Source of the DNA: Alphaproteobacteria bacterium
GTDB taxonomy: Bacteria > Pseudomonadota > Alphaproteobacteria > Micavibrionales > Micavibrionaceae
Reading direction: 5' to 3'
NCBI GenBank assembly: GCA_030432025.1
Contig: JAUIIA010000002.1
Span: 320,516-384,515, forward strand
Length of the DNA stretch: 64,000 nt
Position 1 is the first letter of the stretch. The number at the start of each line of letters is the position of its first letter. A program made the position numbers and the translations under genes. The notes beneath the pieces are model-generated. The model saw only the letters and a program-made list of their open reading frames with translations, searched no databases and was not told where the DNA came from. Shown one piece after another: positions 1 to 9,993 of this stretch.

Positions 1-1
1 C

Positions 2-205
2 GATGTAATGAACAAAAACATGTATGTCCTGTCCGTCATTGCCGCAATCTTCCTCCCTCTCGGTTTCTTGACAGGTTTGCTAGGCATCAATGTCGGCGGC
101 ATACCGGGGGCGGAAAACGATTCCGCCTTCTTGATCTTTGTCGGCATGCTGACCGCACTTGTAATCATGCAGATTCTGCTCTTCAAAAAACTAAAATGGT
201 TTTAG
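2..205 (+). CDS. CorA/ZntB-family divalent cation transporter, C-terminal fragment
   Basis: This is the last 67 residues of a CorA-superfamily inner membrane channel for Mg2+ or other divalent cations; the rest lies upstream of the window. The reading frame is open to the left edge, so the ATG at position 8 is internal. Two hydrophobic segments are visible (about residues 8-27 and 42-62). Between them is GINVGGIPG, which matches the G-x-N signature loop that forms the selectivity filter in this family (GMN in CorA, GxN in ZntB relatives). The protein ends in a short basic tail (FKKLKWF), as usual for CorA. Its stop codon overlaps the 3' end of the convergent kinase gene by four bases. The metal transported cannot be told from this piece. 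Confidence 0.85.
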   Translation, partial: DVMNKNMYVLSVIAAIFLPLGFLTGLLGINVGGIPGAENDSAFLIFVGMLTALVIMQILLFKKLKWF

Positions 206-2223
206 GCCGCCCGGCGTGACTGTAAAACGGACATCACCTTCTCGTATTCCTGAAGGATAGATTGATGCAGTTCCGGCATAAGCGAGACCTCATCTTCACT
301 GATCGACTGTGCTTTATCGCAAGCCTCGGCCATAGACATTGCCCCGATATGCGCACATGCACCGTATAGTTTATGAGCAGAACAATCCCAGCCTTCATAG
401 TTCTTATTCTCAAAATTGTCGGACAGCGCCTTTAGGTCAGCTTTAAGATTTTCAATGAATATATTCAACAACTGGGCTTCCATCTCTTTGTCCCCCTCCG
501 AAAACTCCTGAATATGTGACCAATCCATAACGTCATCATTACTGTCCGGTGTCTTCTCGGTCTCCACCAGCTTTTCGACAACCGCCTCTACCGGTTCCTC
601 GCCCGGTATCCATTTCATCAACAAACTTGCCAGCTTTTCCTTATCCACCGGTTTACTGATGTAATCATCCATACCGGCCAGCTTACATTTCTCCGCCGCC
701 CCTTTCATTGCATCGGCCGTAACCGCCAGAATAATTGCCGACTTATCCTCACCCTCAAGACGTCGCACGGCGCTAGCCGCTTCAAACCCGTTCATCTCCG
801 GCATCTGCACATCCATTAAAATCAACGGGTACTGGATCAACTTGAACATCTCAACAGCCTGCCGTCCGCTGGCTGCCTCATCCAAATGCTTAAAACCCAT
901 TTTTTGCAAAGCCTGACGCATAAAAAGCAGGTTAATCGGGTGGTCATCAACAATAAGCACGCGTTTACTGACATCGATATACCCCGCTTTTTCCTCCGAG
1001 GGCTGTCCGTCCTTCTCCACTGACTTTTCTTCAACAGCCATGGGAATTCTGACCGTAAAACTCGTCCCCAGCCCCTCCTCGCTCTCGATTTCAATTTGCC
1101 CGTCCATAAGCCGTGTTAAATCCCGTGTGATCGACAACCCCAGTCCCGTTCCGCCATATTTTCTGGCTGTGGACGTATCCGCCTGCTGAAATTTTTCAAA
1201 TATCTGTGCCTGTTTATCTTTCGGAATACCAATACCCGTATCGGTTACAGAAATACTGGCGACAAATCTTTTCTGGTCATCCACATGTCCGGTTACGGAT
1301 AATTTCACAGACCCCTTTTCGGTAAACTTCAAAGCATTGCTAATAAGGTTATTCAGAATTTGCTGCAGCCGGGTCGGATCGCTGATCAGGGTCGGGGGCA
1401 CAACATCATCGACGTGACTGATCAGCTCCAGTCCCTTTTGAAAGGCGACAGGCCGCTGCAATGCCTCAATTTGCTCGATCACCTTCCTCAAATTAAAGGC
1501 GATGTTTTCAATGGTGAGCTCCCCGGCCTCGATTTTCGAGAAATCCAGAATATCGTTAAGCAAAATCAGCAGGTTTTTAGCAGAGCTATTGACCGCCTCA
1601 ACCAACGTGCCCTGCTCCTCTTCCATATCCATTTCCTTAAGCAAATCAGATAGCCCGATAATGCCGTTCATCGGTGTTCGCAGCTCATGGCTCATGTTGG
1701 CCAGAAACTCGCCTCTGGCCTCCTTTGCCTGCTCTGCTGCCAAGCGCGCCATTTCCGCAACTTTCCTCGCTTGCTTGATCTCTTCTTCCGCGAGCTTTCG
1801 GGTCGTAATGTCATAATGATAAACAATCACTGTTTCACGACCGTTCACACTGCCCGCGATAATCGTTTGGTCATACACTTTCCCGCCATGTGAAAATTCA
1901 CGAACAATTTCGGTACCCGCAGCGAACGGATTATCAAGCCCTTTTAATGACAGATGGCTGACCCCTTGAGCTTCCAGATCAGGAAACGTTTCAATCGCCG
2001 CCGCATTCGCAAAAATCAAATCCCCTTGCACGGACATCTGAAACATCGGGTAAGGATTACTTAACGGCAACCGCGACATTTCAAGTGTTTCGCGTTTCGC
2101 AGCATGAAGCTGGTACTGCATTGATTTGGATTTACGCAGGTAACGGGTTTGCAGAAACAAGCCGAACAATAGACATCCTGCAAATGAAAGTGCGCAAAAT
2201 ATCCACGGCGAGCTAATCATCAT
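202..2223 (-). CDS. Hybrid sensor histidine kinase with PAS, receiver and HPt domains
   Basis: Membrane-anchored tripartite hybrid kinase, 673 aa. In order: one N-terminal membrane segment (about 7-25), a PAS-like domain (about 55-140), a short coiled coil, and a HisKA domain with the phosphorylatable His179 in [10 protein letters not shown] HATPase follows with N-box [17 protein letters not shown] and GGTGLGLS. Next is a receiver domain with RVLIVDD and the phosphoacceptor Asp in [13 protein letters not shown], and finally a C-terminal HPt domain with the candidate His in [10 protein letters not shown]. It has no periplasmic sensor domain, so the signal is probably cytoplasmic or membrane-borne. 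It is the last gene of the secretion operon and its ATG overlaps the upstream receiver gene by four bases, suggesting coupled translation. Its phosphate probably flows to the free HPt and receiver proteins just upstream, which is inferred from position. Confidence 0.93.
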   Translation of the reverse strand: MMISSPWIFCALSFAGCLLFGLFLQTRYLRKSKSMQYQLHAAKRETLEMSRLPLSNPYPMFQMSVQGDLIFANAAAIETFPDLEAQGVSHLSLKGLDNPFAAGTEIVREFSHGGKVYDQTIIAGSVNGRETVIVYHYDITTRKLAEEEIKQARKVAEMARLAAEQAKEARGEFLANMSHELRTPMNGIIGLSDLLKEMDMEEEQGTLVEAVNSSAKNLLILLNDILDFSKIEAGELTIENIAFNLRKVIEQIEALQRPVAFQKGLELISHVDDVVPPTLISDPTRLQQILNNLISNALKFTEKGSVKLSVTGHVDDQKRFVASISVTDTGIGIPKDKQAQIFEKFQQADTSTARKYGGTGLGLSITRDLTRLMDGQIEIESEEGLGTSFTVRIPMAVEEKSVEKDGQPSEEKAGYIDVSKRVLIVDDHPINLLFMRQALQKMGFKHLDEAASGRQAVEMFKLIQYPLILMDVQMPEMNGFEAASAVRRLEGEDKSAIILAVTADAMKGAAEKCKLAGMDDYISKPVDKEKLASLLMKWIPGEEPVEAVVEKLVETEKTPDSNDDVMDWSHIQEFSEGDKEMEAQLLNIFIENLKADLKALSDNFENKNYEGWDCSAHKLYGACAHIGAMSMAEACDKAQSISEDEVSLMPELHQSILQEYEKVMSVLQSRRAA

Positions 2224-3125
2224 ACGAGAGCGGCTTGTTTATCATCTCTAAGGCGAAGCTTTTCCTTTATAGTCGGACATTGCTGCGCATAATATTGCAT
2301 TTTTTCACGGGTAAACGGCTTACCGATAAAGCCGGAAGCACCGAGTTTTAAAGCCCTCAGCATGTTCTCCTTATCCTTGCGACCACTGAACATTATGACG
2401 TAGGCACTGGGATCAATCTGATAAATATTCTCTAGAATTTCGTGACCGTTTATATCCGGCAGCCCGATATCGAGAAAAACAATGTCCGGTGCAACGTCAA
2501 CAAACTGCAACATAGCGCTCTCTCCGTTTTCCGCTTGATATACTGTATTATCCGGCTCCAGAACATTAGCCGCCAGCGTGCGGGCAAGCTGATCATCATC
2601 CACCACCAAAACCACAGGCTCCTTGCCGGACTTGCGCCGCTGATGAATATCCTTGATTTTTTCCGCATCCATTTTCTCATATGCCTGCAAAATCCTTTGC
2701 TCTGCATCCAGCGCCCGAGGCTTGCCGTTTACATTCTTCTTATCGACATCCATGGCGGCCAGCTTGGCTTCGAACATATCGTTCAGCTGCGCCCAATGTG
2801 TTTTGACATCCAAGACATCAATCACATTCATGACCCCTTCGGCGCCGACCTCATCCGCGAGCTTTTTCACAAACCCCAAAAACTGGAACTTGTTGAAATC
2901 CTGCATCATGATGATGATATCGCCGTCATCGCATAAATACACTTGCGCCATATAGGATTTGGGCACCTCTTCCAACACGCTTAAAAAGGTTTCGAACAGA
3001 CATTGTTTCGGTATGTGCAATTTAGAGAAACCCAGATAAAAAAATCGTCGTTCCGGGTTATTTTCGCGGCATGCTTTCAAATCTTGCATGAACTGTAATT
3101 CAGTATTGTTGGCAACAATAAGCAT
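2220..3125 (-). CDS. Receiver-domain protein with an unknown N-terminal domain
   Basis: 301 aa. The C-terminal part (about 170-285) is a complete receiver domain: the acidic pair in VVLVVDDDQ, phosphoacceptor Asp219 in [15 protein letters not shown], Ser247 in MFSGR and Lys269 in IGKPF. The first 165 residues form a mixed alpha/beta domain that I do not recognise; it contains an acidic hydrophobic stretch ([13 protein letters not shown]). No DNA-binding or enzymatic output domain follows the receiver, so the N-terminal domain is probably the output. The gene sits 4 bp after the HPt gene and overlaps the hybrid kinase by 4 bp, so all three are very likely made together and act in one phosphorelay. 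Confidence 0.85.
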   Translation of the reverse strand: MLIVANNTELQFMQDLKACRENNPERRFFYLGFSKLHIPKQCLFETFLSVLEEVPKSYMAQVYLCDDGDIIIMMQDFNKFQFLGFVKKLADEVGAEGVMNVIDVLDVKTHWAQLNDMFEAKLAAMDVDKKNVNGKPRALDAEQRILQAYEKMDAEKIKDIHQRRKSGKEPVVLVVDDDQLARTLAANVLEPDNTVYQAENGESAMLQFVDVAPDIVFLDIGLPDINGHEILENIYQIDPSAYVIMFSGRKDKENMLRALKLGASGFIGKPFTREKMQYYAQQCPTIKEKLRLRDDKQAALV

Positions 3126-3129
3126 ACCT

Positions 3130-3684
3130 CTACCCCTCTTTATCTGTTTCTACACTCTCCAGAGATACAAGCTGTGTAAACGTGCCCTCTGTCTCACGAA
3201 GAACAATTTCGATTTGGTCAATCATGCCCCTAACCTGAACCAAAGCAATCTCTGCAGGCATTTGTCGGGCGATGCCTTTGAGAAACGTTTCCAGCTCCTT
3301 AGCCATAAAAAACAACTGGCTGGCGCCCATTTGTACGCTTGTAACTTTCAAGGTATGAGCTGGCCTGATCATGGAAACCATATCCTCATCATCCATCGCC
3401 TCTTCAAGTTCATTAAGCCGCTCATGACTGTTTTCAATATACAAACAAACCATGTCGTTATACCGCTGCTTGAACATTTTCTGGCAGGCTTTAATCACCT
3501 CGATATTAAGAACGGAATGTTTTTTAAGGGCTTCAATACGCGCATCCAGGTCAGACTTATCAGGTCCCGTAACATGAACCTCATGCACAATAATGTCTCC
3601 TTGCAAATTGTGCGCCCGGCCCTTGTCATCTCCAAAAACAACTTCCAACTCGTCGTCTTTTAATTTTCTACTCTGCTCTGTCAT
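3130..3684 (-). CDS. HPt-domain phosphotransfer protein
   Basis: 184 aa soluble protein. The C-terminal two thirds are helical and carry AHTLKVTSVQMGA, an HPt signature with candidate phospho-His110. The usual AHxLKG has T in place of G, but the helix pattern and the later FFMAKELE helix fit a four-helix HPt bundle. The first 55 residues are charged and probably disordered. HPt proteins shuttle phosphate between hybrid-kinase receivers and final response regulators. It lies between two receiver-containing proteins in the same operon (9 bp and 4 bp gaps), which is what a relay intermediate should show. No catalytic domain is seen. Confidence 0.85.
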   Translation of the reverse strand: MTEQSRKLKDDELEVVFGDDKGRAHNLQGDIIVHEVHVTGPDKSDLDARIEALKKHSVLNIEVIKACQKMFKQRYNDMVCLYIENSHERLNELEEAMDDEDMVSMIRPAHTLKVTSVQMGASQLFFMAKELETFLKGIARQMPAEIALVQVRGMIDQIEIVLRETEGTFTQLVSLESVETDKEG

Positions 3685-3693
3685 GTTTTACCT

Positions 3694-4647
3694 TTACCAA
3701 TCTATGTGTTTTTCCCAGCCGACAAATGCGACTGCCTGATTGCCTTTTTCATTAAAACTCAGTTTGTCAAAACTCATTGTGCGCGCTTGTGCAATGCCTC
3801 GCCCATGGTTGTCACCCGCCCGTGAAGGGTCAATCTGCATAAACTGCTTCCAGTCAAATCCGCTGCCCTGATCTTCTATAATCACATACGTGCCCTCATC
3901 TTTGTGCGCGATGGTCGCCACGGCAAACTTCTGTTCATGCTGCGGTAAAGTTTGCAAACGCTCGACCTCTGAACGCCACGTTCCGGCGTCAATCAGTTCG
4001 GTTTTTTGCGTATAGCCTACCCCTAGATTTCCATGCTCGATCGCGTTGATGAGCAGCTCCCCCAACCCCGGCAGAACACGCTCGGGATCAGGGAAACAAT
4101 TCGCCATGAACGCCGCAAGGCTCTCCGCTTCGTTTAAAGTACGAAACTTGAACTTGCAGGTATCAATCAAATCAAAACTGGCTTTATGCTTACCCAATTC
4201 CTGTGACAAGGTTTTTCTTTGTTGCGCCTCGCGCACCGCAGCGGCCAAAACAGACCGCAACATATCCTCGTCAACAGGCTTGGTCAGATAGTAAAAAACA
4301 CCTGCATCCAGCCCCTCTTTCATCTCATACGTAGAATCCGCACCCGTCACCATGATAACCGGCACATTGCGGATTTCAGGATTATCCTTGATGCGCTTTA
4401 CCGCGCTCAAACCGTCCATAACGGGCATTTCCCTATCCATCAGCACCACATCAATCTCACGGGCATGCTCTACGAGTTTATCAATCGCAATTTGTCCGTT
4501 CTGGGCTTTGATAATGTCATGACCAAGCTCGTCGATCTGCGCCTCCAGAAACGTCATGGACAGATCATCGTCCTCCACCGCGAGAATACGCATACGATCC
4601 CCTTGCTTAAGTAACGAGTAATCGATGTTGTTTTGCTGGCCTTGCAT
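3694..4647 (-). CDS. Response regulator with a C-terminal anti-sigma-type ATPase domain
   Basis: 317 aa. Residues about 19-145 are a receiver: ILAVEDDDLS, phosphoacceptor Asp71 in VVLMDREMPVMDG, VTGAD and the KPVDED lysine. Residues about 160-317 look like a HATPase_c_2 (RsbW/SpoIIAB-like) domain, with GELLINAIEHGN as the N-box and DQGSGFD plus GRGIAQARTM as later nucleotide-binding loops. Such receiver-RsbW fusions commonly control partner-switching (anti-sigma/anti-anti-sigma) cascades; no STAS partner is visible in this window. The start used gives 18 residues before the receiver; Met19 is an alternative. It lies 8 bp after the HlyD gene, so it is co-transcribed with the secretion machine. 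Confidence 0.85.
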   Translation of the reverse strand: MQGQQNNIDYSLLKQGDRMRILAVEDDDLSMTFLEAQIDELGHDIIKAQNGQIAIDKLVEHAREIDVVLMDREMPVMDGLSAVKRIKDNPEIRNVPVIMVTGADSTYEMKEGLDAGVFYYLTKPVDEDMLRSVLAAAVREAQQRKTLSQELGKHKASFDLIDTCKFKFRTLNEAESLAAFMANCFPDPERVLPGLGELLINAIEHGNLGVGYTQKTELIDAGTWRSEVERLQTLPQHEQKFAVATIAHKDEGTYVIIEDQGSGFDWKQFMQIDPSRAGDNHGRGIAQARTMSFDKLSFNEKGNQAVAFVGWEKHIDW

Positions 4648-4655
4648 AATATGTT

Positions 4656-5999
4656 CTACCTTTCTGAAAATGCTGTCTTAAGCGAGACGTGAATGGGCTT
4701 AAGCATGTATTGCAAAATTGTTTTACGCCCTGTGACCACGTCTGCCATTACAGTCATACCCGGCATAATTTTATTGGCGGGGTTGTTGCCGACATAATCC
4801 CGGTCAAGAACAATACGGCCCTGATAATAACGCTCCCCACGCTCCCCATCGAAAGTTGTCGCGGAAATATGCGCCAGCGTCCCTGTTACAAATCCGTAGC
4901 GTGAAAAATCAAAGGTGCTGAACTTAACCTGTACCGGCTGCCCCAACTTCAAATGTCCGATATCCTGCGGAGAAATTTTAACCGAGACCTCCAGATCCTT
5001 ATCCAGCGGAACAATCTCCATCAATACTTGCCCCGGCTGAACAACGGCACCGATCGTGTTCACGCTCAACCCTTTAACCAGACCCGATGTCGGTGCGCGA
5101 AGCTGAAGGCGACCGATCCGTTCCTCGATCTTCTCGATCATCTCTGCATTTTCCGCCTGCTCCGCCGCATTCGCGGACAGCAGTTCCAAAGCCTGATCCT
5201 TATGCGTCGCCGTCAGCGATGACAAACGCTCCTCGTATTCACGAATTTCGCTTTGTGCCACCAATATCTGACTTTCCAGTCTTTGCACTTCACCATCATT
5301 CCTGTTGACCTCGCGCTTATCCTGTAAAAGCTGCATATCCGTGGCATAGCCTTGGTCATTCAGCCTTTTACGTCGAGCATATATATCTTTGGAAATCGAC
5401 AGATTCTTTTTTGCTGTAGCAATTTCGGAGTGCAGGGATTCTATCGATTGCAGCCTCTCGTTAATTTGCTCGACAATGATGTCCTGCTCTTTCATGCGCG
5501 CATTCTTCATGCCCGAGAAAAAAGCCCCCTGGTCGGCCGCGGTATCATCATCAACATTGGTAAACTTAGAAAAATCAGGCACACGTCCGTCAAGAAACGC
5601 ACGCAAACGTTCTTCATGCAGCTGCAAGTTCAAACTTTTCGCCTGCAAACGCTGCAGGTCCTCTTGCAAACTACTCTGGTTCAGCGATATCAAGCTCTGT
5701 CCCTGTTCAACAATCTCTCCCTCACTCACATTGATTGATGCGACTATGCCGCCTTCCAAATGCTGGACAATTTGCTGATGACCGAACGGCACAACCTCTC
5801 CGGGCGTGCGTGCAACTTCATTAATATTGGTAACACCGGCCCAGCCAAAAAAGGCAAGCAACACCAAGGACACAATCGTCATGGTCGAACGGATAATATG
5901 AGGATTAACCGCTTCCTCAAGCTGTATTGCCTGTGACAAATAGCGTGTTTGCTTTTCACGTTTAGGTGAAGATAGTGAATTCAAAAATCCGAAAATCAT
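4656..5999 (-). CDS. HlyD-family membrane fusion protein of a type I secretion system
   Basis: 447 aa periplasmic adaptor. It has a short cytoplasmic N-terminus, one membrane span (about residues 39-58), then a lipoyl-like half motif (VVPFGHQQIVQHLEGGIVA, INVSEGEIVEQGQ). A long alpha-helical coiled-coil hairpin follows (about 105-285), then the second lipoyl half (LRAPTSGLVKG, IGAVVQPGQ) and a beta-barrel region ending in GMTVMADVVTGRKTILQYML. This matches the PrtE/LapC/HlyD class that bridges the inner-membrane ABC exporter and a TolC channel. The ATG overlaps the upstream ABC gene by 4 bp. The TolC-type gene at 13568 is the obvious outer-membrane partner. Confidence 0.93.
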   Translation of the reverse strand: MIFGFLNSLSSPKREKQTRYLSQAIQLEEAVNPHIIRSTMTIVSLVLLAFFGWAGVTNINEVARTPGEVVPFGHQQIVQHLEGGIVASINVSEGEIVEQGQSLISLNQSSLQEDLQRLQAKSLNLQLHEERLRAFLDGRVPDFSKFTNVDDDTAADQGAFFSGMKNARMKEQDIIVEQINERLQSIESLHSEIATAKKNLSISKDIYARRKRLNDQGYATDMQLLQDKREVNRNDGEVQRLESQILVAQSEIREYEERLSSLTATHKDQALELLSANAAEQAENAEMIEKIEERIGRLQLRAPTSGLVKGLSVNTIGAVVQPGQVLMEIVPLDKDLEVSVKISPQDIGHLKLGQPVQVKFSTFDFSRYGFVTGTLAHISATTFDGERGERYYQGRIVLDRDYVGNNPANKIMPGMTVMADVVTGRKTILQYMLKPIHVSLKTAFSER

Positions 6000-8230
6000 G
6001 CTGCTGCCTCCCTACCCGTAGAATGAACATTCATTGCTTCTAATAGTGTATCGCGTGGGCCGGCAATTGGCATATTTACGCCGCGCAGCCATACAATTGT
6101 ATCTGAAATCTTCATAAAATCTTCTCTGTAGGTACACAAAATCACCGTGCGCTTACCCTTTGCCCTGACGAGATAGTCTTTGAGATTCCGTCCCGTTTTT
6201 GCGGAGAGCAAAGCATTCGGTAATTCATCAATCAAAAGAATGTGCGCGGGGTGTAAATAAGCCCGTGTTAAGGACAAACGCGCCGCAAGGTTCGAAGTGA
6301 TCGCCACATCTCCCCCTGCACCGATAATCGTGTTAAGTCCGGACGGCATTTTCTGCACATCATCCCATGCATCGGCCAGCTCCAACGCCTGAATAACCGC
6401 TTCTTCGGTCGCAAGCGGATTAGCCATGCGCATATTTTCAATGATACTGCCGCTAAAGAAATGCGGTGTTTTGGGGACATAGGCAATTTGACGGCGCAGA
6501 TCCGGTGCGTCCAGCTGACGAATATCAAACCCGTCAATTCTGACCGATCCCGTATCAGGCGAGTGCAGAGACTTGATAAGCTTCAAAATCGTCGCTTTGC
6601 CCGTTCCGTTACTGCCCGTGACAACAACGAAATCTCCCGGCTTAGCTTCGAAGGTCAGATTTGAAAATGTCTGGTCTCCGTCTTCGTTGTACCTGAAAGC
6701 AACATTGTAAAACGACACACCACCGCGGATCGAAGGCAAGCGTGAAAAGCTCTTCGCCAATTCCGCTTCCGTCTCGATATCCATCAGATCATTGACCTGC
6801 GCAATACTGTTTCGTAACTGCTCCAGACGGGGCACCATGGTGCAAATCGAATAAAATGGGGTCAGCACACGCCACACCAAAATCATAGTGGCCACCAACG
6901 CACCTGTTGAAAGGGCTCCCGCCCAAATCATATGGGCACCGAAACCGACAGTCGCAATCGCCGCAATAATCGTCAGCGTGTGCGCAACGGTTTCCGCAAC
7001 CATCCCGAGGAAACCCAGACCGAAATGCGTCATCATTTCACGCCCCGATAAATGTCTGAATTTCTCCTGCCATTTACCGTTCAGGCCGTGACCGCGAATG
7101 CCATCTAGCTTTTCAAATGTTTCAATTGTAAATTGCTGACGTGCCGAACTTGCCTTGGCCGCCAAACGGATCGAGATACGGATTTTGTGGCGGATGTAGA
7201 AAAACAACGCAACATAACCAAACACCATCAGCAACGGGATCAAGACAAGCTTGCCTGCAATAAACGCTACCGCAGCAATGGAGAGAACAACAAAAGGTGC
7301 CTCCAACAATGACAAAAACACGGAGCCGCTAAAAAAGTCGCGCACAGATTCAAATGTCTTGATACGCGCAATCTGCGCAGCAACAGACGCCTTCTCGATC
7401 AAGTCCGGTGACAACCCCGTCAAATGCGCAAAAATCTTGTTACCGACAACATTGTCCAAACGTCCGGCCAACCATGACAAACCTGTTGAACGTATAAGAC
7501 GAAGACGCCATTCGAAAACAATCGCGATACACGCCCCGACCGCCAACATCGGCAACGTGCCGATAGAACCGGCTGCAATGACACGGTCATAAACCAACAT
7601 GATAAAAAGCGGTGTAGCCAGTGCGATAAAGTTCAGCACCAAACCCGCTGTCATCACTTGCGCAAACGTCCCGCGAAAACGCAGCAGCAACGCACGAAAC
7701 CAGCTTAAGCCGCTTCCTTTACGCATAAATTTCGAAGTCGATGCGCGGTTCTTATCGTATTTTTGAAAAAACCAAACCTTGCCGTTTTCATCAAAACTCG
7801 GCGGCACAATACTCACCATTCCCGAAACAGGATCGTAATATTGCAAAACCCCGTCAGTATCACGCCCCAGCACAATTGACGGCGTGCCGCATGACGGAAT
7901 AAACACGCCGGGCAACAAACGCTCGTCTATATCTTCCAGCGCGGAGTCCGCCTTGCGGCAGAAATAGCCCAGATGCGCCATTGTGTTGAGGAAATCCACC
8001 TCATCCATTTCTTCATGATCATCATAGGGAAGTGCTTCCAGAATACGCTGCGTCTTACACGCAGGCTCCAGCTTCAGGATGAGCGCACATAAACAGACCT
8101 CCCACGCGCAACCGGTATTAAAGTTTTCGCGCCCCGTATCATGTAAAAGATTCAACATGTTCAGGATAGGCTGACTGTCGACAAATCGGTCAAAAGCCTT
8201 ATCAGCCATTTCGGTGTTCTTTGCTATCAT
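5996..8230 (-). CDS. Type I secretion ABC transporter with C39-like N-terminal domain; degenerate ATPase motifs
   Basis: 744 aa half-transporter. Residues about 1-150 resemble the C39-peptidase-like (non-proteolytic) domain of LapB/HlyB-type exporters; there is a Cys in NTGCAWEVCLCAL but I cannot place a full Cys-His-Asp triad. Residues about 180-460 are the six-helix membrane domain. The nucleotide-binding domain (about 505-735) is odd: Walker A reads GSNGTGKAT with Ala where Ser/Thr normally binds Mg. The Q-loop reads YVPKTP (Gln to Lys), the signature LSGGQ is replaced by AITSNLAARL, and the H-switch position looks like Tyr (CTYRED). Walker B (ILLIDELP) is intact. It overlaps its sister ABC gene and the HlyD gene by 4 bp each, so the two ABC proteins probably form a heterodimer. 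Confidence 0.9.
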   Translation of the reverse strand: MIAKNTEMADKAFDRFVDSQPILNMLNLLHDTGRENFNTGCAWEVCLCALILKLEPACKTQRILEALPYDDHEEMDEVDFLNTMAHLGYFCRKADSALEDIDERLLPGVFIPSCGTPSIVLGRDTDGVLQYYDPVSGMVSIVPPSFDENGKVWFFQKYDKNRASTSKFMRKGSGLSWFRALLLRFRGTFAQVMTAGLVLNFIALATPLFIMLVYDRVIAAGSIGTLPMLAVGACIAIVFEWRLRLIRSTGLSWLAGRLDNVVGNKIFAHLTGLSPDLIEKASVAAQIARIKTFESVRDFFSGSVFLSLLEAPFVVLSIAAVAFIAGKLVLIPLLMVFGYVALFFYIRHKIRISIRLAAKASSARQQFTIETFEKLDGIRGHGLNGKWQEKFRHLSGREMMTHFGLGFLGMVAETVAHTLTIIAAIATVGFGAHMIWAGALSTGALVATMILVWRVLTPFYSICTMVPRLEQLRNSIAQVNDLMDIETEAELAKSFSRLPSIRGGVSFYNVAFRYNEDGDQTFSNLTFEAKPGDFVVVTGSNGTGKATILKLIKSLHSPDTGSVRIDGFDIRQLDAPDLRRQIAYVPKTPHFFSGSIIENMRMANPLATEEAVIQALELADAWDDVQKMPSGLNTIIGAGGDVAITSNLAARLSLTRAYLHPAHILLIDELPNALLSAKTGRNLKDYLVRAKGKRTVILCTYREDFMKISDTIVWLRGVNMPIAGPRDTLLEAMNVHSTGREAAA

Positions 8231-9993
8231 AGTCTCAGCTCCTTATACGCCCTTACATTCCCTTTTTTGACCTCCTGAACGTCCTCAACCAAAAACCCGT
8301 CCTGCAGTATGTACTGGCTATCAGCGAGGCTACGGATATTGAGGTCATCAGAAATCAGGATCATTGAAGCCTTGCCTTTCAACCGTGCCAGCAGGCTGTA
8401 GATCATCGAATACCCTTCCTTGTCCAAGGAACGGTCGGCATTATCAAACAGAATGATGCGCGGCTTCGTTGCCAGAACCCGAACCAGCGCAATACGTTGC
8501 TTCAGCCCCGGCGTGATGACATCTGTGCTATTGCCGTTTAAAAATGTGTCGAAACCGCTCGGCAACTTGGCAACATCCTTATCAACCCCCAGAAGTGCCG
8601 CCACCTCACGAGCTTGTTTTTCAGCCGTTTGACCGAAACAGGTAATGTTGTCACGAATAGTCCCGCGGAAAATTAAAGGCGTGGAGCGAATGTAGCCAAC
8701 ATGGCGCACAAGCTCTTCGGCACGGAATGTATTGACGTTCTCTCCGTCGACAAAAATCTCTCCCGTGCTTGGCGGATATATGCCGACGATCAACTTCAAA
8801 AGCGTTGTCTTGCCGGAACCGTGACCACCCGATATCAAAGTCACATCTCCGCGCTTCATATCCAGATTTATATTGCGCAAAATCGGCTCTTCTTCACTTT
8901 GATACGTGAAATCGAGATTTTCGATTTTCAAGCGACCATCGGGCAAAATGTCGGTTGTCGTTACGCGCTCTTGGATCACTTTTTGCGGCGTCGCCATCAA
9001 CTCTTCCAAATGCTTGCGCGCTAATTTGTAATCCTGATAACGCGCCCACAACACAAGCAATTTCTGGATCGGCTGCATGATACGACCGGACAGCAATAAA
9101 CATGCAATCAAGCCACCCGTGGTTAAGCCACCCTGTAAAACCAGCACGGCACCAAAGCTCACCACAGCAGCCACCATGATATGAGAGAATATCGCACCCG
9201 TATTAAAGATACTGGAATTGGTTTGTGTGACATCGTAATTGGCCACAGTGGATGCCTCCTCCAGGACTTCATAGCGACGCTCGAAAAATTTCTCCAAAGC
9301 AAAAGCCTTGAGCGTATGCACACCTTCCAAAGATTCAATCAGGAAGTTAAAGCGCTTATCATCCGCAAGTTCTCTGTTCTTCAGTGCGGAACGTAAAGCA
9401 AAGCCCTTCTGCAAAGAAACAGCGGCAAACACCGCCAGAATTACGCTTGGCACAACAACAAGCACGCCACCGATATAAACGATCAGTCCAAACAGAACGG
9501 GCAGCAATGCCAACTCGATATAAACCGTTACCGCAAAACCGTTATAGAAATCTTTCAGCTTCGCAACCGCGCTCATGCGGTGTAAATGTTCACCAATCCC
9601 ATAGGAACCCATTTTTGAAAAATCGGCATTCAGAACGCGCTGCATGGCTGCACACGCCATACGATGTTCATATGCCGCGCTCGACCTTCCGATCACATAA
9701 CCACGGCAGATGCGCAAAACGGCTTCGAGAACCACCGCTAGGCACACTCCCGTGATCAACACTGGGAGCGTGCCTGTTCCCGGGTTGGGAAGAATACGGT
9801 CATAGACCTGCAGGGTCATAACCGGTAACGCGAGTGATAAAAGACTAATAGCAACCGTAGAAAGAGTCAGAGAATACAGGCTTTGGGAGTAGCCATCGGG
9901 TCGCAAGGGGTCGGATTGACGGCCTGCCTGTATTCTCTGCTTGAGTGCTTTGAAAGTATTTTGAATGTGTCCTAACCCGAGAAAATTTTTCAT
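8227..9993 (-). CDS. Type I secretion ABC transporter; second, also degenerate subunit
   Basis: 588 aa half-transporter of the PrtD/LapB class without the long peptidase-like domain. A short cytoplasmic N-terminus is followed by the membrane domain (about 35-320) and a nucleotide-binding domain (about 350-580). Walker A is canonical (GGHGSGKTT). The Q-loop has lost its Gln (VGYIRSTP), the signature reads ITPGLKQRIAL instead of LSGGQ, Walker B ends FDNAD (catalytic Glu to Asn), and the H-loop reads ISDDLN. Most catalytic positions are therefore changed, though the fold is complete. It starts on an ATG that shares one base with the stop of the Asp-rich substrate gene (TGATG), and it overlaps the next ABC gene by 4 bp. 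It should act with 5996-8230 as a pair. Confidence 0.9.
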   Translation of the reverse strand: MKNFLGLGHIQNTFKALKQRIQAGRQSDPLRPDGYSQSLYSLTLSTVAISLLSLALPVMTLQVYDRILPNPGTGTLPVLITGVCLAVVLEAVLRICRGYVIGRSSAAYEHRMACAAMQRVLNADFSKMGSYGIGEHLHRMSAVAKLKDFYNGFAVTVYIELALLPVLFGLIVYIGGVLVVVPSVILAVFAAVSLQKGFALRSALKNRELADDKRFNFLIESLEGVHTLKAFALEKFFERRYEVLEEASTVANYDVTQTNSSIFNTGAIFSHIMVAAVVSFGAVLVLQGGLTTGGLIACLLLSGRIMQPIQKLLVLWARYQDYKLARKHLEELMATPQKVIQERVTTTDILPDGRLKIENLDFTYQSEEEPILRNINLDMKRGDVTLISGGHGSGKTTLLKLIVGIYPPSTGEIFVDGENVNTFRAEELVRHVGYIRSTPLIFRGTIRDNITCFGQTAEKQAREVAALLGVDKDVAKLPSGFDTFLNGNSTDVITPGLKQRIALVRVLATKPRIILFDNADRSLDKEGYSMIYSLLARLKGKASMILISDDLNIRSLADSQYILQDGFLVEDVQEVKKGNVRAYKELRL

